From Heterocephalus glaber (Eukaryota; Chordata; Mammalia; Rodentia; Bathyergidae), in assembly GCF_000247695.1 (NCBI RefSeq), contig NW_004624743.1:9699954-9763953 (forward strand): a stretch of 64,000 nucleotides of DNA. Reading direction: 5' to 3'. A program made the position numbers and the translations under genes. Shown piece after piece: positions 26,601 to 35,572 of this stretch. The notes under the pieces are model-generated. The model was not told where the DNA came from. It was given only the letters and a program-made list of their open reading frames with translations, and made no database searches. How positions within the stretch are numbered: the first letter of the stretch is position 1; every line of letters starts with the position of its first letter.

Positions 26601-29600
26601 TCCCTTCAGCATCCCAACCTCGACACTTGTACCCTCTAATCTATCCTGGGTATCCTATTGCAGGGCAAAGAAAGAGCCTTATTTGTTATTTCCTCCTATC
26701 TTGTCTTTTTTTAGTTTTATTTTTATTTATTTTTCCTCCTATCTTGTCTTAAATCCCAGAAATGACATTATGATGCCCCCAACTTTCTCCACAATCTATT
26801 GGTATGGGGCCACAATTCTCATATGGGATAATTAATACAGATTTAAAGTGCCTCTGAGGATTAAAAACCACCATCATTTAATGTATGATTTGCACGTAAG
26901 TCAAATAAATTGTTGCTAAGTTAATTTACTAACAGAACTGTTGGAGACCAATTATTTAACAGATGTATATATAAAGGAGAGGTGTGTGGGATATTTTTTA
27001 TCCTAAAAAGAGAATTATCAATGTAGGGATAGAGCCTTACTGATCTTTATTCATATCGAGGTGATATTCAAAATATTTAATAATGGATAAGCAACTGCGC
27101 AAAGATATTAACCATAAGCAATTGATAAGGCCATGGTGGCAGAAGAATATCATTAGCTCTGCCATTCCCTTGTGGCTTCAGAAGTGCCTACCATATGCTC
27201 ATAATGCTCAGATATGGTATTTTATATGTCCTTTCTTACAAGAACATTAGTGCCAATGAAGTGTATCATATATGCACATGTCTGCACACACACACACGTG
27301 CATATACTCACCTAGTCCAGATCCCAGTCATACTAAATATCTTGGCTTCTCAAATGCCCTTCCTCATCTTGACATCCTCTACTTTTTCATATTTCAATTT
27401 TTTTGTTGTTGTTTTTGGGGGGTTTTGGGTACCGGGGAGTGAACTAGGGACCTTGCACTTGCAAGGCTGGCAGCGGGACCACTGAGCTAAATCCCTGGCC
27501 ATATTTCAATTTTTAATAAAAGAAATGTGTACATATTAAAAATAAATCTTTGCCCCATTCTCTATAACCCACCTTGCTTCCAAAAAGTAACAATTCTTAA
27601 CAATTCTGGATATTTCTCCTAACAGTTAAGGACATCAGACATAATGATCTCCAAATAATGATTATACTTTTTTATTGATGGGGGTGCTGGGGATTGAAAG
27701 CACGGCCTCTGCCCTCAGCTACATCTCATCTCCTTTCAAATTTAAAATTTATTTTCATTTTTAAGACAAAGTCTCACTGAGTTGTCGAGTTGCCCAGGCG
27801 GACCTCAAACTTCCAATCTTCCTGCCTCAGCTTACCAGAGTGCTGGGAATACAAGTGTGTGCCACCAGGCCTTGCTAATTGGGTTACCAGTTAAATACAC
27901 TCCTTTGATTTCATGCATGTGTAACTTCTTGATTTTAAATTTTGATGTTAACTGATTTCTACCAAGAGGGACTTCCAGCCTTCTCTGCTCTCTCTCCACA
28001 GAGCACTGTGACACATACAGCTATCCATTTCTCATCCTCGCCACCCAGCCACACAAGTGGATTACAATTCAGTTCCTCTAATGTGATGCTCTCTGTGCTT
28101 GGGGTGGCATTGTCAGAATGTCATCTATTACATCAGACTGATGCTTTCTTTTGACTTTCCTTTGCATTAGATATCCCAGTGGCTTCCTCAGTAACAGTAT
28201 TTGGAAAATAATTTTCTGATAACTTGAATCACTCTAGAGTTTGAGGTTGGGAATCACTGTCATTCAAAGGCCAAATCTCTTCTAGCTCCAAAGCCATTCT
28301 CATCTGAATACACGATCCTTGTTTAAATTTTTAGAAATTTATAGCATCTTCTTTGACTCCAATGTTCTGAAATTTTACAGTAATGTGCATTGGTTTGGAC
28401 ATGTGTTCATTCATTTTTCGGGGAACTTTGTGGCACCCACAACACACAGCTTTGTTTTTTGAGACTAAGTCTCATTATGTAGTTCAGGCTGGCCTCAAAA
28501 TATGGCAATCTTTCTGCCCCAGCTTCTGAGTGCTGGGACAAGAGGCATATACTACCACACCGGTTTCCATGGGCCCTTTCAATCTGGAAACATTTAGCCT
28601 TTAACTGTGTGATATACTCTTGGATTACCTCTGCTTCTATTTCTTCTCCTTTATTGCTTTACCTCTGTTTCTATCATTCCAACACTGAATTTTCCAAACT
28701 GGTCCTCTGCCTAATCTTTTCTCTTCTAGTTTCCATTTTGGTTTTCTGCTTTTTATAAATTTTCCACTTTATCTTCCATACTTTTACAAAGTGATTTCTA
28801 ATGTTTTAAACTCTAAGAGTTTTTTGGATATTATTCTGTTGTTGTGAAAGCATCTTTATTATCTCTTTGATAAATTAGACTGCAAGTGTGTTGTGGTAGT
28901 TAAGCTTGTGTGGTTAATGTCAACTTGACTGGCTTGGGATGTTGGCTTGGGGATTGGCAGGACACCAACAGCTGTTTGAGTAGGTTATAAAGACAGGACT
29001 TTGGGTACTATATGTGGTCCCTTTCTCTTGGGCAGTGTTCCCCTGCTCTGCTTTTGGCTGTCATGAACTGCTCATCTTTGCTACACCATTCCCTTCCACC
29101 ATGATGTTTCTGCCTTGGAGCCAGCTGACCATGGACTGAATTCCCTGAAACTGTGAGCCAAATCAAACCTCTTCTCCTTTAAGTTTTAAGTGTTGGGTAT
29201 TGTGTTGCAGCAATGGGAAAGCTGATGAATACACTTGTCTTATGCCCTTGGTGATGTAGATGGTAGTCCCTCATTCTCAGGCTGCTTTGTGCCAGTGATG
29301 GTGAACCTTTCAGAGCTTTCAATGATACAAAGAGCTCGCTGTGGCAGGCATGCCATAGGTTCACCACCACTGCTGTATGGTATTTGTTTTAACATTTGAT
29401 TGCATGGTAGAGGATTTTCTCAGATTTTTCATAGTCCTTGGTTTCCTGATAAGAGGAGGGGAGATGAGAATACTGCTTGAGGCACACACATGGGGCCTAG
29501 TGAAGTAGGCTTGACAGAGGGATCAGGCCAGGGATTACTTAGGAGTTCCTCTTCAAGGGCACCTTAAAATCTTTCCTCCAGGGGTCAGCTTCCCCAGATA

Positions 29601-32600
29601 AGATCTTTCTAATTTCCTTTCCTGGAGGGTAAAGGCTCTCAAACTTCTGGATTTCTAGGGAATATACACACGTTATTTCTTCTTCCTCCTACTTTCCATA
29701 CAGAACCTCTGGGCTCTAGAGTCCCAGTCTCTTTCAGTCAAGAAGCCACTGTAGGGCTGGGGATTTAGCTCAGTGGTTCCGCCACCTGCCTCAAAAGTGC
29801 AAGGTCCTGGGCCGGGTATCTAGCTCAGTGGTTTTGCCGCCTGCTGTGCAAGCCCAAGGACCTAAGTTCGATCCCCGGTACTAAAAAAAAAAAAAAAGAA
29901 AAAAGAAACCACTGTACTTTACTCTCCCCAGAGAATAAAAACTTAGCTGGATAGGGGAGAGGCATTCACTTAAAGAGAGGCTTCCTTCCTAGGATTTTAG
30001 CAGCTTCTTAAAATGCTTATAATCAATTCTACTTATTTTAATATTCCCTTTGACTCCACTGAGATACCAGCTGCTGCTAATTTCTGGGCCTCTCCAGTGT
30101 ACACTGTCTTGGCTCTTGATTCGCTAGCATGATATAAAACTGCTAATTCAAGTCACCACATGTACTTTCTAGCACCCAAAATAGTCACCTCAGCCAACGT
30201 GGATATGTACTTAAACAAACCATGGTCTCTTAATAGTACTAGTGGGGCTTTGGAAAAGAGCCAAATTAACTATTTTTCTGGAATCTCTACTTTTTTATTT
30301 TTAAACACTCAAATGACTTCAGTCTACCTGAAATCATTTCTCTAAGATAATATCTTAGTGACTCTGGGCAAATTGTTCAAACATACATAACATGTTCAAA
30401 AATGTAATAACTTCAATATTCAAATATTGTGAAAAATAGGCAAAGTGTCATGTGGCCATCCATACGTGCCGTATTTAAGGTCTATACTATCTTTTTATAC
30501 AAAGATACTAGTTCACTATTAATAAAGCAATGCACTGGAAGATAAGACTATTTTCTCCTTGTCCTCCTTGTCCCTTATTTACAAATCAGCTTCTGGGTTA
30601 CAGATATAGTGCACAGATTTATGCTTTTCCGTGATGAGTGATCATCAATCAATAAATGAAATGTAGTAAGTGATTCTAGCCACCTTGTATCTTAACAAAA
30701 CAATGAAGGCTTTATGCCATTGGGGATGAGCTGTGTGTATGCAACTGTATATGAAATTTTAATATAGTTTATATCACCTTCCAAGCATCCGGATTATGTT
30801 AATAGCAAGTTAGCAGACCACATCATTCAGAAGCCACAGGAAATTAATATTTCTGAGAAGTTAGGAAATTGGATGCTATTTTAGAGGGTAAATATCCAGA
30901 TCCTAATGAAAAACACTGATAACATAGTACTTACTATCACCTTTAAAGTGTTTGGGAAATATGAAGCTTTCTTTTCACACCTTCAGACTGAAAGCACCAC
31001 ACAGCCCTGCAGGGACTCCTTAGCTCCAAAAAATGCTAGGGCCCTACCATCATCTAGGATTCAGGAAACCTGGTCCTCTAACTAGTTTCTTCCCAGGTTC
31101 TGTGACCTCGGGCATGATATTCAGGCCTGCATGGCCTCTATTCATGCATAAAACTATAATCCCTACCATTCTTTTACCCTTACTTCCATTGCTGGCACAG
31201 AATCAAAAGTATATAAGTAAAAAACAACTTTTTTCTTTGAACAACTTAAATATTAATTGAACATTTTTTGCCCTGGTGCCAGAATTTAGTTTGAATCCCC
31301 ATCAACTGCATAAAAATATTACTGCTAAAATTATCAATTTTAGCAAGAAATACGATAATCAAAAGTATATTTGATGTAAGTGTACTTTTAAAAAATTCCA
31401 AACTGTCAGATAATGTAAAACTCCTAGGTAAAACAGTTATTTTAAAAAGTTTTAATCTTTAGGTTTAAAAATTTCATGAAGAGACTTGTTGGTCAGGGGA
31501 GATGAGGCACAGAATTATAATTTTTTAGTATCACACATGATCAAGAGCTCATCTATAAAGTAAACTAATTTTTACAATATATTTGCCACAATGTTTAGTC
31601 CTATAGTGAGCTTCATTGTACCACAGAATTTTTTTCACCTTATACAGAGATTTTAATAAACTAAATTGGCAATTAAAATGAGTAAGGTAAGCCTTTCATT
31701 CTGCTCAGAATTAGCATAATATATTTCTGCACTAGGATTTATGTGTGTTCTGTATGCTTTGATCTATTGGGCCTTCATTCAAACCCTAGCTTTATCACCA
31801 TCTTGCTTGGACTCCAGGCAAGACATTTAATTGGGGGTCAGTAGCCTCTCTTCAAATGTGCTGAGTATAAAATAAAATCCAAAGTATTCGAAAAAGAAAA
31901 TAGGAAATTAATATATGAAATACTGCTGCTGTGGCTAATTAGCTCAATTAATTACTTAAATTCGTGCTGCAAAGAAGAGGACTGGGTCCCTACTGTTTCA
32001 TTCCATATTTTTTTCTCTGAGCCGCATCCTGTCTTCACCTCCACCGGAAATACCCTCCTTCATCATCTTTCTCAGGCTTTGCTTTTAACTACATATCAGA
32101 ATGGAAGACTGATTGGGTTTTTATGTTCGTGTCAGGCTTTTCCTCTCGTGGAGCAACATCAGGAAAACAAAGCCCAACTGAAGAGCTGGTGGGTGCAGAC
32201 TGGAATCCCTGCGCGGCCGGCTTCCAGAGCCTACAGGTGGGAACGCTCACACCCGACGGGGACACAGCGAAGAAGTCGCAGCTCTCAAAAGCAGAGCGAG
32301 ACCTGCACTCCTCGCGAGCCGTGCTTCCTTTAAAGTCTACTCGCTACCAAAGCGCGTGGAAATGCTAAGCAGGTGTTGGGAAAACCGGGAACCCCCAATC
32401 CCAAGTGTCTGTAGTGTCACTACTGCAACACACACAGGAAACTGGCTAGGGGGTGGTGCCGGCATCCAACCAACCACGAGAGCAGCCACAGAGAGCCGGG
32501 GATGTCTCTTGGCAGAGAAGGCTGCGACGGTGGCCTCGGCTCGGCCCGAGTGGGCTTTTGCTCAGGCCAGGGTGAGGCAGAAACGGTGTCTCCGCGATGC

Positions 32601-33158
32601 ACCAGGAGAATCCCACCGCGGCCACAGCTCTGCGGCACGCAGTCCCCGGACGGTCCCTCCCCGTCCCCTGCCCCGGCAACAGCGCGCGCCCTGGGGTCCC
32701 TTACCATCCTGCAGGACCAGGGTGGGCTGCACCGCCTGCACGCGGAAGTGCCTGGCCCTCCAGCCGGGGCTGGGCGCCCGCACCACCTCGCTATCCGAGA
32801 GCCAGGTCACCGTCTCAAAGTTGTCCCCCCGAGCCAGGGCTTCGGCCTCGGCGTGGTGCACGGCCACCTGGTCGAACTGGTAGAGCCCTCCCGAGTGGTC
32901 GAAGTGCACGTGGGTGGCCACTGCCAGCAGCGGCCGGCGCGCCGAATCCTCCTTGGCCCCACGGTCCTGCAACAGGCCGGAAGAGTACAGGTACTCGGGG
33001 AGGCTGCGCAGCCCCAGGCCTGTGTCGATCACCAGGTCCTGCTCCGACCCCCGCACCAGCCAGATGTTGGCGCGGTTGCCCGACTCGTAGAAGCGTTCCT
33101 GGATCCAGAAGATGCCATCGCCCAGGGACTTGTGGGCGTACCACTCGAGCGCCGACAT
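17260..33158 (-). CDS. MBLAC2: MBLAC2, metallo-beta-lactamase domain-containing protein 2 (two coding exons, whole gene span)
   Basis: Joining the minus-strand exons 33158-32705 and 17645-17260 gives 840 nt, or 279 residues plus stop, the length of human MBLAC2. The metal-binding signature of the metallo-beta-lactamase fold is present: H83, H85, D87 and H88 in the motif HVHFDH, then H170, D189 and H231. Family knowledge: MBLAC2 is reported as a palmitoyl-CoA-preferring acyl-CoA thioesterase, itself S-palmitoylated on Cys254, and an off-target of hydroxamate HDAC inhibitors; a cysteine is present at position 254 here. The intron (17646-32704, about 15.1 kb) splits the codon of Gly152 and has GT and AG ends. 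The start at 33158 has A at -3 and matches the conserved N-terminus beginning [10 protein letters not shown]. No frameshift or stop was seen, so the gene looks intact. It is divergent from POLR3G. Confidence 0.96.
18144..18371 (-). other. Unrecognised 75-codon open frame in the MBLAC2 intron
   Basis: The frame lies about 500 bp upstream of MBLAC2 exon 2 in the same orientation. It starts [20 protein letters not shown] and ends [20 protein letters not shown] then TGA. Composition is balanced, the codons look ordinary, and it is not inside any repeat I recognise. I cannot name a family. It could be a fragment of a retrocopied gene, an unused or alternative exon, or chance. Confidence 0.3.
18493..18640 (+). 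repeat. Older ID SINE with GAAA/GGGA tail
   Basis: The body GGGGCTGAGGATGTTTCTCA is followed by AGAGCACTTATCTAGCATGC, which is closer to the ancestral ID sequence than the young copies. A purine-rich microsatellite (GAAAG and GGGA units) grows from its tail at about 18570-18640. Confidence 0.8.
19100..20225 (+). repeat. Old LINE-1 3' fragments, interrupted by an LTR
   Basis: Old L1 text on both sides of the LTR can be joined in order: up to ATAAAGTGGAATA at 19260, then TTATTAATACCTGCAATGAC after 19640. A second L1-like piece (ACCCAAATATACATCAAC, near 20038) repeats the same part of the consensus, so there are two fragments in tandem. Confidence 0.55.
19261..19632 (+). repeat. MaLR-like solo LTR nested in L1
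   Basis: It begins TGTTGTGGTTTATATCTGGA and near the end carries GTGAGCCAAAATAAACCTCT, the same design as the minus-strand LTR at 10732-11192. It splits an older L1. Confidence 0.65.
20964..20999 (+). repeat. (CAG)12 trinucleotide repeat with one CGG unit
   Basis: Six CAG units, one CGG and five CAG units. It is intronic in MBLAC2, where the transcribed strand reads CTG. Confidence 0.95.
21045..21730 (+). repeat. Cluster of MER5-like hAT-Charlie fragments
   Basis: The clearest copy (about 21217-21412) has TTTTCAAACTTCAGGGTGCC, TCAGAATTGCTCTTAGGACT, CACAGATTGCTGGGTCCTAC and GCATTTCTGACAAGTTTC in the order of MER5A. Flanking pieces (21060-21170 with AATCACCTGCAAGGCTTGTT, and 21505-21730 with CATCAGAATCACCTCAGGAC) look like further members or rearranged parts. 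Confidence 0.6.
21793..22113 (+). repeat. 5' LTR of the endogenous retrovirus
   Basis: It begins TGTGGGAGCCATTGTGAGAC and ends near ACTTGGCA. An AATAAA signal is at 22001-22006. No clear primer-binding site follows it. Confidence 0.85.
22114..23640 (+). pseudogene. Remnant leader/gag/pol 5' region of the retrovirus
   Basis: No plus-strand frame stays open for long and no motif of gag, protease or reverse transcriptase could be recognised. It is assigned only by its position between the 5' LTR and RNase H. The minus-strand open frames here (22559-23119 and 23193-23852) are antisense to the provirus. Confidence 0.5.
23655..24085 (+). pseudogene. Retroviral RNase H remnant
   Basis: A WYTDGST motif near 23660 is the first active-site block of RNase H. 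A CTDS block follows near 23829 and a second-half block with HVPEH near 23980. In-frame stops and a frame change interrupt it. Confidence 0.7.
24086..25110 (+). pseudogene. Retroviral integrase remnant
   Basis: An H-H type N-terminal zinc-binding stretch (GHVGPHTMQ) near 24103 is followed by core blocks: SNWGTHFT near 24450, where an aspartate is expected in place of the asparagine, and [14 protein letters not shown] near 24530, with the catalytic glutamate. A C-terminal [12 protein letters not shown] motif is near 25044. Stops and frameshifts break it. Confidence 0.75.
25111..26300 (+). pseudogene. Retroviral envelope remnant
   Basis: Frames at 25225-25506, 25519-25701 and 25822-26076 hold env-like pieces with cysteines and N-glycosylation-type sites. 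The frame at 25822-26076 carries a cysteine, six residues, then two cysteines (CX6CC) near 26020-26046, the hallmark of the transmembrane subunit of gamma- and D-type envelopes. The frame changes between pieces and stops occur, so no product is possible. Confidence 0.65.
26315..26631 (+). repeat. 3' LTR of the endogenous retrovirus
   Basis: It starts TATGGGAGCCGTTGCAAGAT right after the polypurine tract and aligns along its length with the 5' LTR. The polyadenylation signal is changed to AACAAA. Confidence 0.85.
27403..27499 (-). repeat. ID-like SINE with target-site duplication
   Basis: A minus-strand ID-like copy is flanked by CATATTTCAATTTTT at 27388-27402 and 27500-27514. Confidence 0.9.
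27675..27880 (-). repeat. B4-type SINE (B1 head, ID tail)
   Basis: On the minus strand a B1-like part (GCCTGGTGGCACACACTTGT, AGTGAGACTTTGTCTT) is followed by an ID-like tail (GATGTAGCTGAGGG, TCAATCCCCAGCACC). Confidence 0.75.
28448..28567 (-). repeat. B1 SINE
   Basis: The reverse complement reads as B1: GTGTGGTAGTATATGCCTCT, CAGCACTCAGAAGC-type text and AATGAGACTTAGTCTC. Confidence 0.75.
28892..29234 (+). repeat. MaLR-like LTR
   Basis: It has TGGTTAATGTCAACTTGACT near its start and CTGTGAGCCAAATCAAACCT with GGGTATTGTGTTGCAGCAAT near its end, as in LTR-like repeats common in rodents. Exact ends are uncertain. Confidence 0.6.
29293..29372. mobile_element. 80-bp element with 16-bp terminal inverted repeats (hAT-like MITE)
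   Basis: The left end CAGTGATGGTGAACCT and the reverse complement of the right end, CAGTGGTGGTGAACCT, match at 15 of 16 positions. The size and the CAGTGGTGG start resemble nonautonomous hAT transposons. I see no clear 8-bp target duplication. Confidence 0.6.
29754..29903 (+). repeat. Dimeric ID-like SINE with one target-site duplication
   Basis: A first unit (29754-29807, CCTGCC subtype) stops after CAAGGTCC and is joined directly to a second, full unit (29808-29903, CTGCTG subtype) with an A tail. The whole is flanked by AGAAGCCACTGTA (29741-29753) and AGAAACCACTGTA (29904-29916). Confidence 0.88.
32000..32560. other. GC-rich intronic flank of the CpG island
   Basis: GC and CpG content rise towards MBLAC2 exon 1. 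No repeat was recognised. Open frames here are side effects of base composition. Confidence 0.4.
32705..33158 (-). CDS. MBLAC2: MBLAC2 coding exon 1
   Basis: It encodes residues 1-151 and the first base of codon 152, including the N-terminal half of the lactamase fold and the HxHxDH metal motif at residues 83-88. The donor reads GATG then GTAAGG (minus strand). The exon lies inside the CpG island and is very GC-rich. The frame stays open upstream of the ATG to an earlier in-frame ATG at 33350 (see findings). Confidence 0.95.
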
Positions 33159-33830
33159 GCTGGGCAGGGGTGCGGCCAGGCGCGCGTGCCTCGTACGGGC
33201 AGTCCAGACCCGGGGCTCTGCGGCGGTGAAGGGAGGTGCGGCGCTCGGAGCCCGCAGCCGGGGAGAAGGCGCAGAGCGAGGGGCGGGGCCGCGAGGGCGG
33301 GGCCGGAGGAGGGGGAGGGGTGCGCGCGGGGGCCCCACAGCTCTGAGCATGCGTTATGCTCGCTCCCGCCAGGGCCGCTGGGAGCTGAGGCAGTGTTACG
33401 GCGCCGGCGAGCTTTAGCGCACCTGTCAGCTGCAGCGGACTGGAGACCCAGGAGGCGGCCCTTTCACCAACCAGGGGTCCGACTGTCGGGGACGGAGCGC
33501 CGCGTGGGAAGCCCCGGGCCGCCCCCAACTGGCCGGGCGCAATGCGCCCTCTCCGCCAGCGCAGAAAAAGTCGGGCCCCGCGCGTCGGGCGACGAGTACG
33601 GCGCCTGCCAAGGGCTAAAAAGCTCCTGGCCCAGGGGGCGGGGCCCAGCTGAGGGGCGGGGCCGGCCGGCAGGGCTCGGAGTGTGCTCCCTGGCCGCGTG
33701 CAAGGCGGTGCGCGTGTCTCCCAGGTGCAGCCTGCGGCCCCATCCGCGCTGCTCGCACCCCCGGTTGCCCGGCCGGCATTTGGACTACACAGCTCTTGCC
33801 CAAGGCTGGAGACTTAGTGAGCAGGTAACA
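33159..33830. promoter_or_regulatory. CpG-rich divergent promoter of MBLAC2 (-) and POLR3G (+)
   Basis: The interval upstream of the MBLAC2 ATG is extremely GC- and CpG-rich and has no TATA box at a useful place. GC boxes (GGGGCGGGG type) lie near 33277-33305 and as a pair at 33635-33662. A GCATGCG motif resembling half of an NRF1 site is at 33347-33353. CpG density stays high from about 32500 to 34100, including MBLAC2 exon 1. Family knowledge: human MBLAC2 and POLR3G are also head to head with closely spaced starts. The transcription start sites are not visible in the sequence. Confidence 0.75.
33400..33824 (+). other. POLR3G: Candidate region for the POLR3G non-coding first exon
   Basis: POLR3G coding starts in an exon that begins at an acceptor (42669/42670), so at least one 5' non-coding exon must lie upstream. 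The CpG island right of MBLAC2 is the natural place. A usable donor, GAGCAG then GTAACA, is at 33824/33825. Both the exon start and this choice of donor are inferred from position, not proven. Confidence 0.35.
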
Positions 33831-33881
33831 TGGAGCCTTGGAGGAGCCGGGAGGGGATGGCGAGGCTAGAGGGAAGTCAGA

Positions 33882-33897
33882 GGGGGGGGGGGGGGGG
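33882..33897 (+). repeat. (G)16 tract in the POLR3G first intron or 5' region
   Basis: Sixteen consecutive G residues lie at the edge of the CpG island. Length errors are likely at such a site. Confidence 0.9.
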
Positions 33898-34756
33898 TCG
33901 CTGAGGGGCGGGAATTCTTCAAAGCGAGACGTTGGGAATTTTGTAAAGTCCTGTCCACATCTTACATTCTGCTCTTCCGGGGAGCCGCGAGTTAGATGGG
34001 AACTGAGGCGCTCACTGCTGGTAGACTTTCCGAATCCGGCGACTTTACGGTTGCTTCAGGCATTGCCTTTGCCGCAGATCGCAGCTAGGGACAGACCACT
34101 TGGTCTGTTTTCTTGACGATTGCCGCTTTACCCCTAATCTTACGGAGCGGGAGTGCTAACTATGGTTTGTCTTTTTAAAAACCTGACATTCGGCATCTCT
34201 TTCCCTTTAGGGGGGTTCTTTGCTCTTGGAGCGAAGTAAAGAAAGTAAGTGGAAAAGCTCAACTAGAGAAAGGTGCAGCACCTGGTGAGGAAGGGAGACG
34301 TGGTAATGACTGGGTGTGGCCTGGCCAGCCCCCAAAATGCCCCACCTTGAACAAGTCCGCAGCCCTGCTGCTCCCCCGCTCCTAGCAGCTGATGCGTATG
34401 TTTAGGGATCTCTGAAGCCTGAATAATTCCCTTGAGAACTTGACTAATATCCCTCTTTAGCCAGGAGAGATTATAAAGAGGCCCGTGAGACAGCATTATA
34501 AAAGAAAATCGGGCAAACCCTGATTGTGGCGGCTAGTAATAACCCTTCGGGGAAAGAGAAGTACTCTCCTCCACTCCCCCCTCTGCCTTTGGTGGCGGTG
34601 ATGCCTGTGTGTTTTGTTCCGCTAGGTGACTAGGTGGGCACTATGCAGGTACTCAATCGAGGGCCACCCTTAAGCGCAAGTTCCTGAGCCAGGTGAAGTG
34701 TGAAGAACGGGATTGTGTAAAAAAAGTCATGATCTGGATTCTCAGGAATTTGAAGA

Positions 34757-34912
34757 TATTTAAGCTGGGCATGTTGGCACACGCCAGTAATCCCAGCACT
34801 CAGGAAGCTAAGGCAGGAGGATCCCAGGGAGTTTGAAGCCAGCCTGGGCTACATAGTAAGTTCAGTGCCACTTGAACTATATAGGGAGACCCTGTCTCAA
34901 AAAACCAAAAAC
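34757..34912 (+). repeat. B1 SINE
   Basis: GCTGGGCATGTTGGCACACG, AATCCCAGCACTCAGGAAGC and GACCCTGTCTCAAAA are in the normal order of B1, with a partial internal duplication around AAGTTCAGTGCCACTTGAAC. Confidence 0.85.
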
Positions 34913-35274
34913 AAAGAATTTGAGGGATGTTAATACCAGCGATATAAGGCAATATAGATGAACCACAGAGTAGGTAAAATGAAGTGCTGTAAGGATATAG
35001 ATAGGAGGAATTTTTGAGGAGTAGCATTTTGCTAGCTTTGAATGGTTACTATTAGGGCATCTCAGCAGAAGCGACGCTCTCTGTAGTTTCGTATTTTCCC
35101 CCTAGGCAGAAGGGAAGCACTAGAGGTGAAGTCGAGTGATATCCTTCTAGGCCCTGAGCTCAGCAGTAATTCTCTCCATTACGGATTTTTGCCAAACCGT
35201 GGTTAGTGATAGGGCATAAAAATGTGACTAAGTCTCCAAGGAGACTTGCACACTTACAGGTCCCTCTGCTTTTC

Positions 35275-35572
35275 TGTCACCTCCCCTAGATATCCTTTTC
35301 TGCTTCTCTGGCTGGCTCTGCCCCTCTCTTCTGTGAGGTTTCTGCTCAAACATTACTAAGGCAAGACACTTCCGCTGTCTTTTCAACAGTAGCACTGATG
35401 TTTCCCGCCTGACCTGTCTTCACATCTTCCTGTAAGATGTGTTTGGCCCATTTCCCAGACTAGAGTATGAGCCCCAAGACAGCAGAGATTTTGTCTGGTT
35501 CACTGCCATGTTCCCAGGCCCTGGAAGACAGTGACACTGCAAGTGCTCAATGAAGGCTTGGATGGATGATCC
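35275..35572 (+). repeat. Ancient LINE-2 3' end
   Basis: The phrases ATGAGCCCCAAGACAGCAGA, TTTTGTCTGGTTCACTGCCA and GCAAGTGCTCAATGAAGGCT match the common L2 3' end order. Confidence 0.6.

Larger units (their letters stand above)
21793..26631 (+). mobile_element. Decayed endogenous retrovirus with both LTRs, in MBLAC2 intron (antisense to the gene)
   Basis: Two direct repeats of about 320 bp (21793-22113 and 26315-26631) flank 4.2 kb of retroviral sequence. By eye the LTRs are about 80 percent identical, so the insertion is old. Internally there are RNase H, integrase and env traces in the right order, all broken by stops and frameshifts. The 1.5 kb between the 5' LTR and RNase H is far too short for gag, protease and reverse transcriptase, so that part is largely deleted. 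A polypurine tract (TGAGGGGGTGAGA, 26302-26314) sits directly before the 3' LTR. The env CX6CC motif points to a gamma-like env, while the pol class is unresolved. The provirus cannot be functional. Confidence 0.85.

Noticed and set aside
27940..28900. Possible ancient transposon remnant in the MBLAC2 intron
   Set aside because: Phrases such as CTTTGACTCCAATGTTCTGA felt familiar from mammalian repeats, but I could not name the family or define ends.
32502..33869. 455-codon plus-strand open frame across the CpG island
   Set aside because: It is antisense to MBLAC2 exon 1. In very GC-rich DNA stop codons are rare, and the protein is an Arg/Gly/Pro-rich composition artefact.
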